Shown: positions 7,200 to 14,834 of the stretch, piece by piece
Layout: every line of letters begins with the position of its first letter
Position numbering within the stretch: the first letter of the stretch is position 1
From: JABWCK01 sp043822385
GTDB lineage: Archaea > Micrarchaeota > Micrarchaeia > Norongarragalinales > Norongarragalinaceae
Direction of reading: 5' to 3'
DNA length: 31,391 nt
Assembly: GCA_043822385.1 (NCBI GenBank)
Contig: JBDRBT010000001.1
Coordinates: 1-31,391 of the forward strand
Position numbers and translations under genes: made by a program
Notes under the pieces: generated by a model
The model's input: the letters and a program-made list of their open reading frames with translations, nothing else
Told to the model about the DNA's origin: nothing
Database searches by the model: none

Positions 7200-8136
7200 T
7201 TATACCACCAACTATTGATTGCATTACAAACCTAACTAAGAAAAACAAGAACAAAGCAATGCCAATCATTATTGGAAAATACTTTATTCCATCAATTTTT
7301 TTACCAGAGTAAATCGCACCCATAGCCATTGAACCAAACAAGTTAGTAATAAACAACGCTAAAACAGAAAAAATAATCAACGCATCAACAGAAATTCCTG
7401 CGCCAGAAGCAGAAACAGAAGAAGCAAATCCAATACCAGGTACCGGCGCCTGAACTGCCGGCTTCAATTTACTTATTACTTCAACTAAAACAGTAGAAAT
7501 TCCGTAAAGAACCGGCGCGCCTATTGCAGTAGCAAAGAAAATAAAAATTTCGTAAATTAATACGGTAGCTTGAACTTCCTTGCGTACTGCAGCAAACCTG
7601 CGTAAATCAAAGCTAGTTCGTTCAAGCAACAAACCAAGGTTTCCCCCCGAACGAACGCCTTGCACAATCAAATCAATCGTCTTACTAAACAAATCAGAGT
7701 CAATTCTCTCAGACATTGAAAGAAAAACTTCATCTAACGGCGCGCCAGTTAACGATTTCTTCGCTGCTTTATCAATTTCGTTAGCTAACGGGCCTAACTC
7801 CTTGCGCGAAGACAATAATAACGCGCGGTCAGGAGTCATTCCTGAACGAATATTCGCAGCCATTAAAGCTAAAAAGTCAGGAAGTAGTTCTTCAACAACC
7901 GTTGCTCGCCTTCTTGAAATAAACAACAACAAAGCATAAAAAAATAAGTGAACACTCAAAAAACCAGTAAAAAAACCAAGCAAACCAAAAATCTCGGAAT
8001 ACTTACCTAAAAACAACGCTAAAGCTAAACCAAATAGTATTGAATACAACAAAACGCGTTGAGAAAACTTTTCAACACTAATGTCGACGTCCGCAGTTGA
8101 AAAAATTTTTTTGAAAAATTGATTATACGAAAACAT
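7192..8136 (-). CDS. T2SSF-domain pilus assembly membrane protein (TadC-like), cluster A
   Basis: A 314-residue inner-platform protein. Predicted membrane segments lie near 28-43, 51-73, 191-217, 250-275 and 286-305. The cytoplasmic T2SSF core is at about 84-190, with the recognisable LMAANIRSGMTPDRAL (91-106) and VQGVRSGGNLG (158-168). It is the counterpart of the protein at 15382-16419 in cluster B. Pilus platforms of this kind couple the secretion ATPase to pilin insertion. Being half the length of FlaJ/ArlJ and paired with a second half-length T2SSF protein, it fits the TadB/TadC arrangement. It begins directly after the preceding gene's stop with no gap. Confidence 0.88.
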   Translation of the reverse strand: MFSYNQFFKKIFSTADVDISVEKFSQRVLLYSILFGLALALFLGKYSEIFGLLGFFTGFLSVHLFFYALLLFISRRRATVVEELLPDFLALMAANIRSGMTPDRALLLSSRKELGPLANEIDKAAKKSLTGAPLDEVFLSMSERIDSDLFSKTIDLIVQGVRSGGNLGLLLERTSFDLRRFAAVRKEVQATVLIYEIFIFFATAIGAPVLYGISTVLVEVISKLKPAVQAPVPGIGFASSVSASGAGISVDALIIFSVLALFITNLFGSMAMGAIYSGKKIDGIKYFPIMIGIALFLFFLVRFVMQSIVGGIIG

Positions 8137-9021
8137 TTACACCACTATATTCGGTCTCCTGCTGGAAATCAAACCAATAAAGAAAAATTGAATTAAAACT
8201 AAACCAAACAAAATAATACCCAATACGGACTCGTTAATGTTAAACGAAAGAAAAGACACAATCACAATCAAAAAAATCAAACCCAGCGTCGGGCCGATTA
8301 TGGTTAATAATAAATACATTAAAGCCAGGGGCGAAAGCTGGCTACCAAATTTTTTGAAACTAATTTTTTGTTCCTCGCTTAAAGCATCAACAACATTGTT
8401 TAAAACATCAGGCAATTCAACTCCTGCTTTTATTGCATTAGAAAGCTGCCACACAACCCGCCGGTAATTAACGGAAGGATTCCTTAAACCACTTTTTTCA
8501 AGAGCATCAGGAAAACTAACTCCCCCCTCGACATCCCGTATTACTTGTTGAAATTCTTTTGAAACCAAACCAAAACCCGTTGTCAAGGAAGCTAAAGCAG
8601 CAAAAACCGGCACTCCAGCTGAAGACTGTATGCTTAACTGGCGCAAAGCAAACAACAAGTAAGACTCTAGTTCATTGTTCTTTCGTTCAAGCAACAATTT
8701 CGGGTAAACTAAAATCAAGCCGAAAACAGACAAGCCAATAAAAAAACCAATTGCAATTGCAACCATAAGCGTTGAGGCAGATAGCTTGTGTACTAAAAAA
8801 AGCAGGACACTAACAAGCGAAGACGTAACAATCAAATAAAACAAGAACGCAAGCAAGCCAACTGAAGTGTATTCCGCTTCATTCATCTCGCTTTCAAGCT
8901 CTGCTAATTCATGCGACAAGTAAGGAAACAATTTAGACAACGGCTTGCCTAGAAAGAACATTAAGTGCATTAACCGCAAAGAAATTTTCAAAGGAAAAGG
9001 CAAAAATAAAACATTCTTCAC
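8137..9021 (-). CDS. T2SSF-domain pilus assembly membrane protein (TadB-like), cluster A
   Basis: A 294-residue membrane protein. It has an N-terminal amphipathic region, two membrane helices near 52-75 and 83-106, a T2SSF core (LRQLSIQSSAGVPVFAAL, VVWQLSNAIKAGVELPDVL) and two to three helices at the C-terminus ending in SSRRPN. The SSRRPN ending recurs as GSRRP in the cluster B counterpart at 16416-17285, which supports orthologous roles in two systems. Start is GTG, overlapping the ATPase stop by 4 bases (GTGA). It should form the platform complex together with the next T2SSF protein. Confidence 0.88.
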   Translation of the reverse strand: MKNVLFLPFPLKISLRLMHLMFFLGKPLSKLFPYLSHELAELESEMNEAEYTSVGLLAFLFYLIVTSSLVSVLLFLVHKLSASTLMVAIAIGFFIGLSVFGLILVYPKLLLERKNNELESYLLFALRQLSIQSSAGVPVFAALASLTTGFGLVSKEFQQVIRDVEGGVSFPDALEKSGLRNPSVNYRRVVWQLSNAIKAGVELPDVLNNVVDALSEEQKISFKKFGSQLSPLALMYLLLTIIGPTLGLIFLIVIVSFLSFNINESVLGIILFGLVLIQFFFIGLISSRRPNIVV

Positions 9022-10490
9022 TTGCGGTTCACGCTCTCAAACAATTTTTTCTTGTCACTATAATACAAAGCAATAATTGCACCAACCTCATCAACAGAAT
9101 TTACATCAGATTTAACGAGCCAAGAAAGCACTCTCTGTTTTTCTTCAAGATCCTTGCGTATCTCTTTTTCATTCATTCTAGTAAACGTCATTAAATTCTC
9201 AAACAAACGCACACTCGACTCGACTTCTTCAAAAGAATCATTAAACGCTTTCCACTTGTACAAAATATTCCCTTCAACTGACTCGCCTTTTTCAGAAGGC
9301 AACAACTCACCAACCTCGAAAACACGCCTTATTCCAGACCGCTTGTCGCGGTACATTGCTACAATTAAATGCAAGCTCTCAAGCATTACTGCAGGCAAAT
9401 TAATCGGGGGGTTATTCAATCTGCGCAAGGTTTCAGAAACGGTTTCAGCATGAAGCGTAGCGTAAACCGCGTGACCAGTATGCATTGCTTCAAACAAAAC
9501 TTCCGCTTCCTCAGCGCGCCTAACTTCCCCAACAATAATGCGGTCAGGACGCATACGCAAGGAATTAACCATTAAATCAAGCATTTCAACCCCGCCGTGT
9601 TCTTCAGCGCCTACCTCGCGCACTACCAACGGAATCCACTGCAAGTATTTAGGTAAAGTAATTTCTCGGGTTTGTTCTATACTTATAATACGCTGGTTAG
9701 GGGGAATAAAGGCAGTTAAAACATTAAGAAAACTCGTTTTACCAGAACCAGTACCGCCTGAAATCAATATATTCAATTCGTACTGCATAGCCAGCCACAA
9801 TAACGCAGCAATTTCTACCGAAATAGTGTTAGTCTTAATCAAATCCGTAATAGTCCACGGTTTTCTAGCGAACTTTCTTATAGTAATAGTATTACCAAAC
9901 ATGCTCACAGGAAACAAAGTAGCATTAACCCGATCGCCAGTTAACAAGAAAGCATCCAGCAACGGGTTTTGAGTATTAATTTGCCTACCAACCCGCCTAC
10001 CAATCAAACTAGAGTAATTCAAAACCACAGAATCAGAAATCAAGTTGATATTAGTCTTAAGCCAGCCGTGCCGCCTGTGAAAAACCCACAAGGGTTCCGA
10101 ACCACCGTTAACGCAAATTTCTTCTATAAAATCATCCTTTAACAAAAACTCTACTTTATCAAGACCAAACATTTCCTGCACGATGCGGCCCGCAATTACT
10201 TTCTTTTCATTTTCAGTTAGTTTTGGAAACTTTTCACCAACAAGCTTAGCGCCTTCATCGTAAAACTTCTTTTTCAAAACATTCAAATTACGAGGATCAA
10301 GGATTTCTTGAGTGGTAAAAACAATATTTTTAAGCAATACTTGTTTTAGTGAATTCAAATAATTCTCAGTAGCAGCGCCTATTTCAGGTATAACCAACGA
10401 ATAAATAGGCACGAATTCACCCTCAACACGAGAAATAGTTACGCTAGCAGGAACTCCATCTGCCTCTATCAAATAAGAATCGTCACTCAT
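9018..10490 (-). CDS. Secretion ATPase of the TadA/VirB11/FlaI family, cluster A
   Basis: A 490-residue hexameric ATPase powering pilus assembly. An N-terminal domain (1-200) is followed by the RecA-like core: Walker A GGTGSGKT (245-252), Walker B region RPDRIIVGE (314-322) and His box TGHAVYATLHA (338-348). The acidic box reads IEQTREI (271-277), where the cluster B paralogue has the usual IEDTREL, so an aspartate is replaced by glutamine. The N-terminal motif EEICVNGG (123-130) is standard. It overlaps its winged-helix neighbour (ATGA) upstream and the T2SSF gene downstream. A 56-base segment (9541-9596) is identical to the cluster B gene. Confidence 0.93.
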   Translation of the reverse strand: MSDDSYLIEADGVPASVTISRVEGEFVPIYSLVIPEIGAATENYLNSLKQVLLKNIVFTTQEILDPRNLNVLKKKFYDEGAKLVGEKFPKLTENEKKVIAGRIVQEMFGLDKVEFLLKDDFIEEICVNGGSEPLWVFHRRHGWLKTNINLISDSVVLNYSSLIGRRVGRQINTQNPLLDAFLLTGDRVNATLFPVSMFGNTITIRKFARKPWTITDLIKTNTISVEIAALLWLAMQYELNILISGGTGSGKTSFLNVLTAFIPPNQRIISIEQTREITLPKYLQWIPLVVREVGAEEHGGVEMLDLMVNSLRMRPDRIIVGEVRRAEEAEVLFEAMHTGHAVYATLHAETVSETLRRLNNPPINLPAVMLESLHLIVAMYRDKRSGIRRVFEVGELLPSEKGESVEGNILYKWKAFNDSFEEVESSVRLFENLMTFTRMNEKEIRKDLEEKQRVLSWLVKSDVNSVDEVGAIIALYYSDKKKLFESVNRK

Positions 10491-10762
10491 TTTTTATCAC
10501 CTACTCTCAAAGAAATTACGATTTCTCCCAGTATAGAGTAAGAAACACTTACTAAATCAGAATCCTGAAGCGAATTAGCCCATTCTTCTATAACCGAAAC
10601 TGAAACTCCACAAGCCTTAGCCGCCTCTCTTCCTGAAACCTTGCCTTTCTTTTTTAATAAATCATAAAAAGTATCCACGCCAGTAACAACACCAATTATT
10701 TTTTTCAGTTCAGGCGGTTGCATCGCTTGCACGGTTTTTTTCACAGTTATTTTTTTCTTCAT
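10487..10762 (-). CDS. Small winged-helix-like protein preceding the pilus ATPase, cluster A
   Basis: A 91-residue protein with a helix-turn-helix-like core (FYDLLKKKGKVSGREAAKACGVSVSVIEEWA is reported here only as residues 32-62) followed by a two-strand wing (VSVSYSILGEIVISL region). It matches the first 80 residues of the cluster B protein at 18778-19656, where the equivalent wing contains IEVSYSLNETILTY. In both clusters it directly precedes the ATPase and overlaps it by ATGA. The fold suggests DNA binding, but fixed linkage to the ATPase also allows a role as an ATPase partner. Function is unknown. Confidence 0.7.
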   Translation of the reverse strand: MKKKITVKKTVQAMQPPELKKIIGVVTGVDTFYDLLKKKGKVSGREAAKACGVSVSVIEEWANSLQDSDLVSVSYSILGEIVISLRVGDKK

Positions 10763-11529
10763 TCAAACCCGTTCCTCGTAACTTTTATCGACCCGTTCTT
10801 GCTTGCAACTATAGAAAACACGCGCAGAGCATTAATTAACTCTACGCCAGAAGAATCTGAAACGTAAAAAAAGACTGAAGCATTAAAATCACTTGACTGC
10901 TTAGCTAAAAGAGAATAAAAAGAAGCATTATAAAACAAGGAAGAAGAATTGAAAATAAAGAAATTAAATTCAGACTTGTTTATTACGCCAGAAAACAAGA
11001 AAGGCACGCTAGAATTAATCAACAAAAATAAGGTTAGAGAATCAGGGGTTCCAGGCGGAACAAACGAGTAAGACTGCGTGTATAAATCAACTGGAACCGA
11101 CGGCACCACTACTACTAAAAGAGAAGACAAATTTTGCGTGTCGAAAACAATATCCCCCCCAGAACGATAGTAAGAACCATTACCAAAACTAAGCCTTGGC
11201 ACCAGAGCGTCAGACAAATCTATGCTAGTACTAATAAAAGAAAAGTTCTCTTCAAAAGCCTTTAATGCAAGCAAGTCTGCCTCAGGGGTTTTAGCTGGAA
11301 AACGATCAAAAACAAGTAGTGAATTATTGAAGGAAGTAGCATTAACACTTAATTTAGAAAAAACTTCCTGAAAATTGCTTTCAATATTAGCGTAATGAGT
11401 TAAAACCTGGTTTGAATCTATTTTTCTAGCAGAATCAATTTGGTTTTCTGAAGAAACTAACGCAAGCGCAAACAATAAGGAAAACAAAAGCAACAAAGAA
11501 ACTGAATAGAAAAACGCTCGCCTCTTCAA
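10759..11529 (-). CDS. Prepilin-like protein of the FFYS type, cluster A (A5)
   Basis: A 256-residue protein beginning MKRRAFFYSVSLLLL, a short basic leader followed by one hydrophobic helix (about 6-26) and a long extracellular part rich in Ser, Asn and Phe with several N-glycosylation-type sequons. It occupies the same place as the cluster B protein beginning MKRGFFYSL (20316-21251). It probably acts as a minor pilin or pilus-base component. The start is TTG and overlaps the upstream stop by 4 bases (TTGA), with GAGGGTG upstream as ribosome site. No domain is recognised in the external part. Confidence 0.65.
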   Translation of the reverse strand: MKRRAFFYSVSLLLLFSLLFALALVSSENQIDSARKIDSNQVLTHYANIESNFQEVFSKLSVNATSFNNSLLVFDRFPAKTPEADLLALKAFEENFSFISTSIDLSDALVPRLSFGNGSYYRSGGDIVFDTQNLSSLLVVVVPSVPVDLYTQSYSFVPPGTPDSLTLFLLINSSVPFLFSGVINKSEFNFFIFNSSSLFYNASFYSLLAKQSSDFNASVFFYVSDSSGVELINALRVFSIVASKNGSIKVTRNGFE

Positions 11530-11915
11530 TTAAACACCCTCAACTCGACTAAACCGAATTCATTAATTGAATCCGCACCAATCACTAAAAACGACTCTCG
11601 AACACTAGACTTCAAAGAAGTATTCCTACCTTCAGAAAAAACAAACTCACGCTCAAGATTAAACGAACCATTAAAGGAATAATACGAAACATTAGCATAA
11701 TAATCGCTACCTAACAAGTAAGTCAAGTTACTGCTTACAGCTGAATAATCCCCTGAAGAAAACACGCCTTTATTCTTTAAAACAAAAAAAGCATCACTCG
11801 CCTGCATAGACTCGGAAACAGGGGATAACCGGATTTCAGCCATAGCATAAAAAAACAAACTAAACACTAAGAGACACAAAAGAAAATCAATTGAAAAAAC
11901 AATACCCCTACGCAT
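11526..11915 (-). CDS. Prepilin-like protein of the VFSIDF type, cluster A (A4)
   Basis: A 129-residue protein, MRRGIVFSIDFLLCLLVF, with a short basic leader and a hydrophobic helix, then a small external domain. Its N-terminus, the GVFSSGDYSAV segment and the last strand (LVELRVFN) correspond to the two ends of the 1176-residue cluster B protein at 21265-24795, so the latter looks like this protein with a very large insertion. The start at 11915 is preferred over a TTG at 11924: the ATG overlaps the upstream stop by 8 bases (ATGCGTAG), the same arrangement as the gene before it. Confidence 0.7.
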   Translation of the reverse strand: MRRGIVFSIDFLLCLLVFSLFFYAMAEIRLSPVSESMQASDAFFVLKNKGVFSSGDYSAVSSNLTYLLGSDYYANVSYYSFNGSFNLEREFVFSEGRNTSLKSSVRESFLVIGADSINEFGLVELRVFN

Positions 11916-12363
11916 ACAAAACAACCCTTACTTTAATAATTTCATTATTAAACAAAGCAAAACGCTCAACAGAAGAAGCAGAAGAATTTTTTGCAGCGCC
12001 TTTTGAAAAAACACTTGTTCCATTCAAGAAAGAAGCGTTAACAAAAAAATCAAAGCCAGTAAACTGCATTACATCCTCATAATTAATTAAAAGAAATTCT
12101 TCAACCTTGTCTGCAACCAGAACGTTCGGGAAAGCAGCTAAACCTAAAGAATTGAAATTAGAATGAGACCAGGAAGAAGGCGAGCCCGGAGTCAAAACAA
12201 GGGAACTTGAAAAAGCCTCTGCAGAAAGCTTGATTTTTTCTTGGCTTGCGGTGGAATAAACATTATTCGATTCACGCATCCACATTGAATTAAATGAAAA
12301 TAAAACCACTAGGAATAACGTGCTTGCAATAAAGAAATCAATTGAAAAAACGCCTTTACGCAA
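11908..12363 (-). CDS. Prepilin-like protein of the VFSxD type, cluster A (A3)
   Basis: A 151-residue protein when started at the TTG at 12363, giving MRKGVFSIDFFIAS followed by a hydrophobic helix. A longer frame from 12429 would add 22 residues lying inside the upstream gene. The TTG is favoured because a perfect GGTGAT ribosome site lies 10 bases upstream and because it restores the short leader seen in every relative. The external region (LTPGSPSSW, SLGL, VINYEDV-like segments) matches the flanks of the larger cluster B protein at 24792-25898. It overlaps the upstream stop by 8 bases (TTGCGTAA). Probable minor pilin. Confidence 0.68.
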   Translation of the reverse strand: MRKGVFSIDFFIASTLFLVVLFSFNSMWMRESNNVYSTASQEKIKLSAEAFSSSLVLTPGSPSSWSHSNFNSLGLAAFPNVLVADKVEEFLLINYEDVMQFTGFDFFVNASFLNGTSVFSKGAAKNSSASSVERFALFNNEIIKVRVVLYA

Positions 12364-12781
12364 CGACAACAAAATCACCATTATTAAACAAAGCAAAAGA
12401 CTTCGGTAAATTGAACCAGGCAAAGCCATTGGAATAATTCAATTCAGAAAAAACAATGTTTTTAGTCGGAATCCTGCAGGAAACAAAGCCCTCCACATAA
12501 TTAACCCGAACCATAGACGCATTAACGTGCACAACTACCTCGTAAAAACCACCATTAGTCAAGTATTCCGGCAAGACCGTGCTTAAACCAAAACCACTTC
12601 CACCTAAGTAAACAGAAGAAACCCCGCTTGAAACGGTATTACATAAAGAACTAGCTTCAGAAAACACGGTTAGTTCTTCATACTCGGCTTTCTTGTCAAA
12701 AAAATAAAAAAAAGCTATTGAAACCAAAAGCATAGCTAGAATACTCACGACAATAAACTCCATAGAGACTTGCGCACGCAC
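12356..12781 (-). CDS. Prepilin-like protein of the QVSMEF type, first gene of the cluster A operon (A2)
   Basis: A 141-residue protein with leader MRA, then QVSMEFIVVS and a hydrophobic helix. The external part shares a cysteine (SLCNTV), a GxG...STVLPEYL segment, RVNYVEGF and a terminal NNGDF motif with the cluster B protein at 25873-26265 (SVCRII, FVLPAGL, RVEWEKGF, NNDGF), so the two are paralogues. The GTG start lies about 25 bases from a TATA-like box with no ribosome site, suggesting a leaderless message. It heads the minus-strand operon that runs to the T2SSF and propeller genes. Probable minor pilin. Confidence 0.75.
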   Translation of the reverse strand: MRAQVSMEFIVVSILAMLLVSIAFFYFFDKKAEYEELTVFSEASSLCNTVSSGVSSVYLGGSGFGLSTVLPEYLTNGGFYEVVVHVNASMVRVNYVEGFVSCRIPTKNIVFSELNYSNGFAWFNLPKSFALFNNGDFVVVA

Positions 12782-12801
12782 GAATAGATTAAGGCAACCT
12801 A

Positions 12802-12809
12802 CTTAAAAT
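12802..12809 (-). promoter_or_regulatory. TATA box of the cluster A operon
   Basis: Read on the minus strand as attttaag, this lies about 25 bases from the GTG at 12781. No ribosome site intervenes, so the transcript is probably leaderless. It sits next to the oppositely directed box at 12811-12818. Confidence 0.45.
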
Positions 12810-12810
12810 C

Positions 12811-12818
12811 TTTTAAAC
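12811..12818 (+). promoter_or_regulatory. TATA box of the plus-strand pilin/KaiC unit
   Basis: The sequence ttttaaac, preceded by atc, lies about 26 bases before the ATG at 12841 with no ribosome site between. This again implies a leaderless transcript. The two divergent boxes are separated by only a base or two, so binding of TBP at one may exclude the other. Confidence 0.45.
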
Positions 12819-12840
12819 TCAACCAAGTAATACAATAACA

Positions 12841-13239
12841 ATGCGCGGACAAACCTCAATAGAGTATTTATCGATAATAATTTTAAGCTTGGCAATAATA
12901 GTGCCAGCATTCTACATTGCTTACTCTAATTCTGCAGATGAAATAAGAGTAACCCAAGCTAGAAAACTAGTTAACGACGTAGTGGATGGAGCCGATTACG
13001 CCTTAGTTCTAGGCCCGGGAACACTAACAAAAAAAAGCGTTTTCGTACCTGACGGTACAACTATGAAAATACAAGGAAAAACAGTGATTGCAGACTTGAC
13101 TACCCAAGCAGGAGAAAGTCAGATTTTCGCCAACAGTTTAGCAATCCTTGCAGGAAGCCTGCCTTCAAACTCAGGAAGCTATGAAGTAAGTTTCAGAGTA
13201 TTAGATAACAAAACAGTAGAATTAAGCTTAGACACTTAA
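12841..13239 (+). CDS. Class III signal peptide pilin (A1), divergent from cluster A
   Basis: A 132-residue protein: leader MRG, QTSIEYLSIIILS, hydrophobic helix, then RKLVNDVVDGADYALVLG and a beta-type domain. It is the paralogue of the cluster B pilin at 26300-26728 (GQAAVEYLSM..., RQAVKRLGEAADLVHSQG), which heads cluster B, so it is the displaced first member of the five-prepilin set. It is transcribed away from cluster A, with the KaiC-like gene following after 33 bases. It is processed by a prepilin peptidase that is not encoded in this window. Confidence 0.85.
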   Translation: MRGQTSIEYLSIIILSLAIIVPAFYIAYSNSADEIRVTQARKLVNDVVDGADYALVLGPGTLTKKSVFVPDGTTMKIQGKTVIADLTTQAGESQIFANSLAILAGSLPSNSGSYEVSFRVLDNKTVELSLDT

Positions 13240-13272
13240 GTAATAAAAACAAGGCACGAGTGATTAACAAAG

Positions 13273-14103
13273 ATGAAAAAAATTACTAAAACAAAAGTAA
13301 CAAAAAGAAAAAAAACTACTAAAACAAAAAAAAAGATTGATTTTTCAGCGATAAAAAAAAGCGTAGACCAAGCCTTGAAAAAAACAACGAAACCAGAAGA
13401 AAAAACAACCAGCAAAGTCAAAAAAGTAACTACCGGCATAGAAGGATTAAACGAAGCATTAAGCGGGGGTTATCCTGAAAAAAGCTTAGTAATAGTTTCA
13501 GGTTCAACAGGAGCAGGTAAAAGCACGTTTGCAATGCAATTCTTGATTGACGGTGCAAACAAAGGCGAGAATGGAGTGTACATAACGCTAGAAGAAGAAC
13601 CCGCTCACTTAATAAAAGATTTTGAAGACTTCAACTGGGATATTAAAAAATTAGTTGACGAAAATAAAATAATCATAACTAAACCAGCAATCTACAAGTT
13701 TGAGCCCTTATTAGAAACAATAAAAAACACGGTTGAAAGAAGCGAAGCAAAAAGACTCGTTATAGACTCCTCATCACTGTTAAGCGTTTACTTTGAAAAC
13801 CCGTTTGAGGTAAGACGCGGCCTTGCAGAATTAGATAAAAAAATCAAGAAACTAAACATAACTACCCTAGCAATATCTGAAATAATGGAGGAATCACACT
13901 TACTCTCAACTACGGGCGTGGAGGAATTCATTGCAGATGGAGTAATCGTCTTGCACATAATAAAAAACGAGAATGAATACACTCGCGCGTTAAGCGTCAG
14001 GAAAATGCGTTCAATAGAACACTCCTTGAAAATAATGCCAATGCAAATAACTAAAAACGGGATAATAGTCTATCCAAAAGAAGAAGTTTTTTCCGAGGTA
14101 TAA
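13273..14103 (+). CDS. KaiC-like RecA-superfamily ATPase with basic N-terminal tail
   Basis: A 276-residue single-domain KaiC-type protein. A Lys/Thr-rich tail (1-50) precedes the core, which has TTGIEGLNEALSGG (53-66), Walker A GSTGAGKST (77-85), the catalytic acidic EEE (107-109) and Walker B RLVIDSSS (161-168). FlaH/ArlH, the archaellum motor-ring protein, belongs to the same family, so placement between two pilus clusters suggests a regulator or ring component of the pilus machine, but many archaeal KaiC-like proteins serve other signalling roles. A GAGTGAT ribosome site nine bases upstream supports the ATG. It is probably cotranscribed with the A1 pilin and converges on the membrane protein at 14106. 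Confidence 0.82.
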   Translation: MKKITKTKVTKRKKTTKTKKKIDFSAIKKSVDQALKKTTKPEEKTTSKVKKVTTGIEGLNEALSGGYPEKSLVIVSGSTGAGKSTFAMQFLIDGANKGENGVYITLEEEPAHLIKDFEDFNWDIKKLVDENKIIITKPAIYKFEPLLETIKNTVERSEAKRLVIDSSSLLSVYFENPFEVRRGLAELDKKIKKLNITTLAISEIMEESHLLSTTGVEEFIADGVIVLHIIKNENEYTRALSVRKMRSIEHSLKIMPMQITKNGIIVYPKEEVFSEV

Positions 14104-14105
14104 AC

Positions 14106-14834
14106 TCACTTTTTGAAGGAAAAAACACTTGAAAACGAATCAAAATGCCTTGAAGCAATAAGCAAAGAAAAAAGAAAACTAATTAAAAGAATTATTTGGA
14201 AAAAAGTTATTTCCTTAATAAAAGTAATCAAAAACAAGATGTGCATTTGCGCAAGGAAAACGAAAAGCGTAAAAGAATACAGAACCCAGTTAAATCCCTG
14301 CACAAGCAAGTTTTCACTCAAGTTAGCACGTATTTTCTGTGACCAGAACAACACGATTAAAGTAAATAAAGAAAACAAACCGAATAACAACAGTAAAATC
14401 AAGTCATAAAGAGAAGTTAAAGCAAAACCAATTTTTAAATACCTTGAAACCAGCACTACCGATAAAGCTAACACAGATAAAGCAACAATAAAACTAAAAG
14501 GCCGGAATTTAGGAGCAACCTCGATAAAACCGAACTCATCAATTACTCGCGAATACGTTTTTAGAGTACGATTAATAAAGAAAAGCAGAACCACAGCTAA
14601 CCCGTAAACCACGTAGTTGAATTCAATTGGAAGAGAAAACAAGTAATTAACTAAAGATAATTCAAGCAAAAGAGAAATCAAAATGAAAGACTGAATTGAA
14701 GAAGACAACGCGCTCTTGATTAATTCGTCTTCAGCGGATTCCCACGCTCGCTTGAACTTCCAATAAATAAAGGCAACGAAAAACGGAAACGCGACAGCCA
14801 GAAACCACAGTGAAGCATAGGAAAGTTCAACCAA
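14106..14834 (-). CDS. Seven-helix membrane protein at the end of cluster B
   Basis: A 242-residue very hydrophobic protein with about seven predicted membrane segments (near 7-25, 45-68, 73-88, 111-130, 138-165, 180-202, 205-228) and a short SFKK tail. It resembles in layout the seven-helix sensor regions of archaeal signalling proteins, but no family is recognised. The TTG start is supported by a perfect GGTGAT ribosome site five bases upstream. It overlaps the degenerate KaiC-like gene by 8 bases, so the two are likely a membrane/cytoplasm pair. Its end lies two bases from the end of the convergent KaiC-like gene. Confidence 0.6.
   Translation of the reverse strand: MVELSYASLWFLAVAFPFFVAFIYWKFKRAWESAEDELIKSALSSSIQSFILISLLLELSLVNYLFSLPIEFNYVVYGLAVVLLFFINRTLKTYSRVIDEFGFIEVAPKFRPFSFIVALSVLALSVVLVSRYLKIGFALTSLYDLILLLLFGLFSLFTLIVLFWSQKIRANLSENLLVQGFNWVLYSFTLFVFLAQMHILFLITFIKEITFFQIILLISFLFSLLIASRHFDSFSSVFSFKK

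Noticed and set aside
7192..12781. Archaellum (arl/fla) operon
   Set aside because: No ArlF/G-like pair, no full-length ArlJ and no ArlD/E are seen. Paired half-length T2SSF proteins and QxSxEYL pilins fit a Tad-like pilus better.
14113..14409. Plus-strand lysine-rich frame after the KaiC-like gene
   Set aside because: It is antisense to the seven-helix protein; the Lys-rich product is what the reverse of Phe/Leu codons gives in AT-rich DNA.
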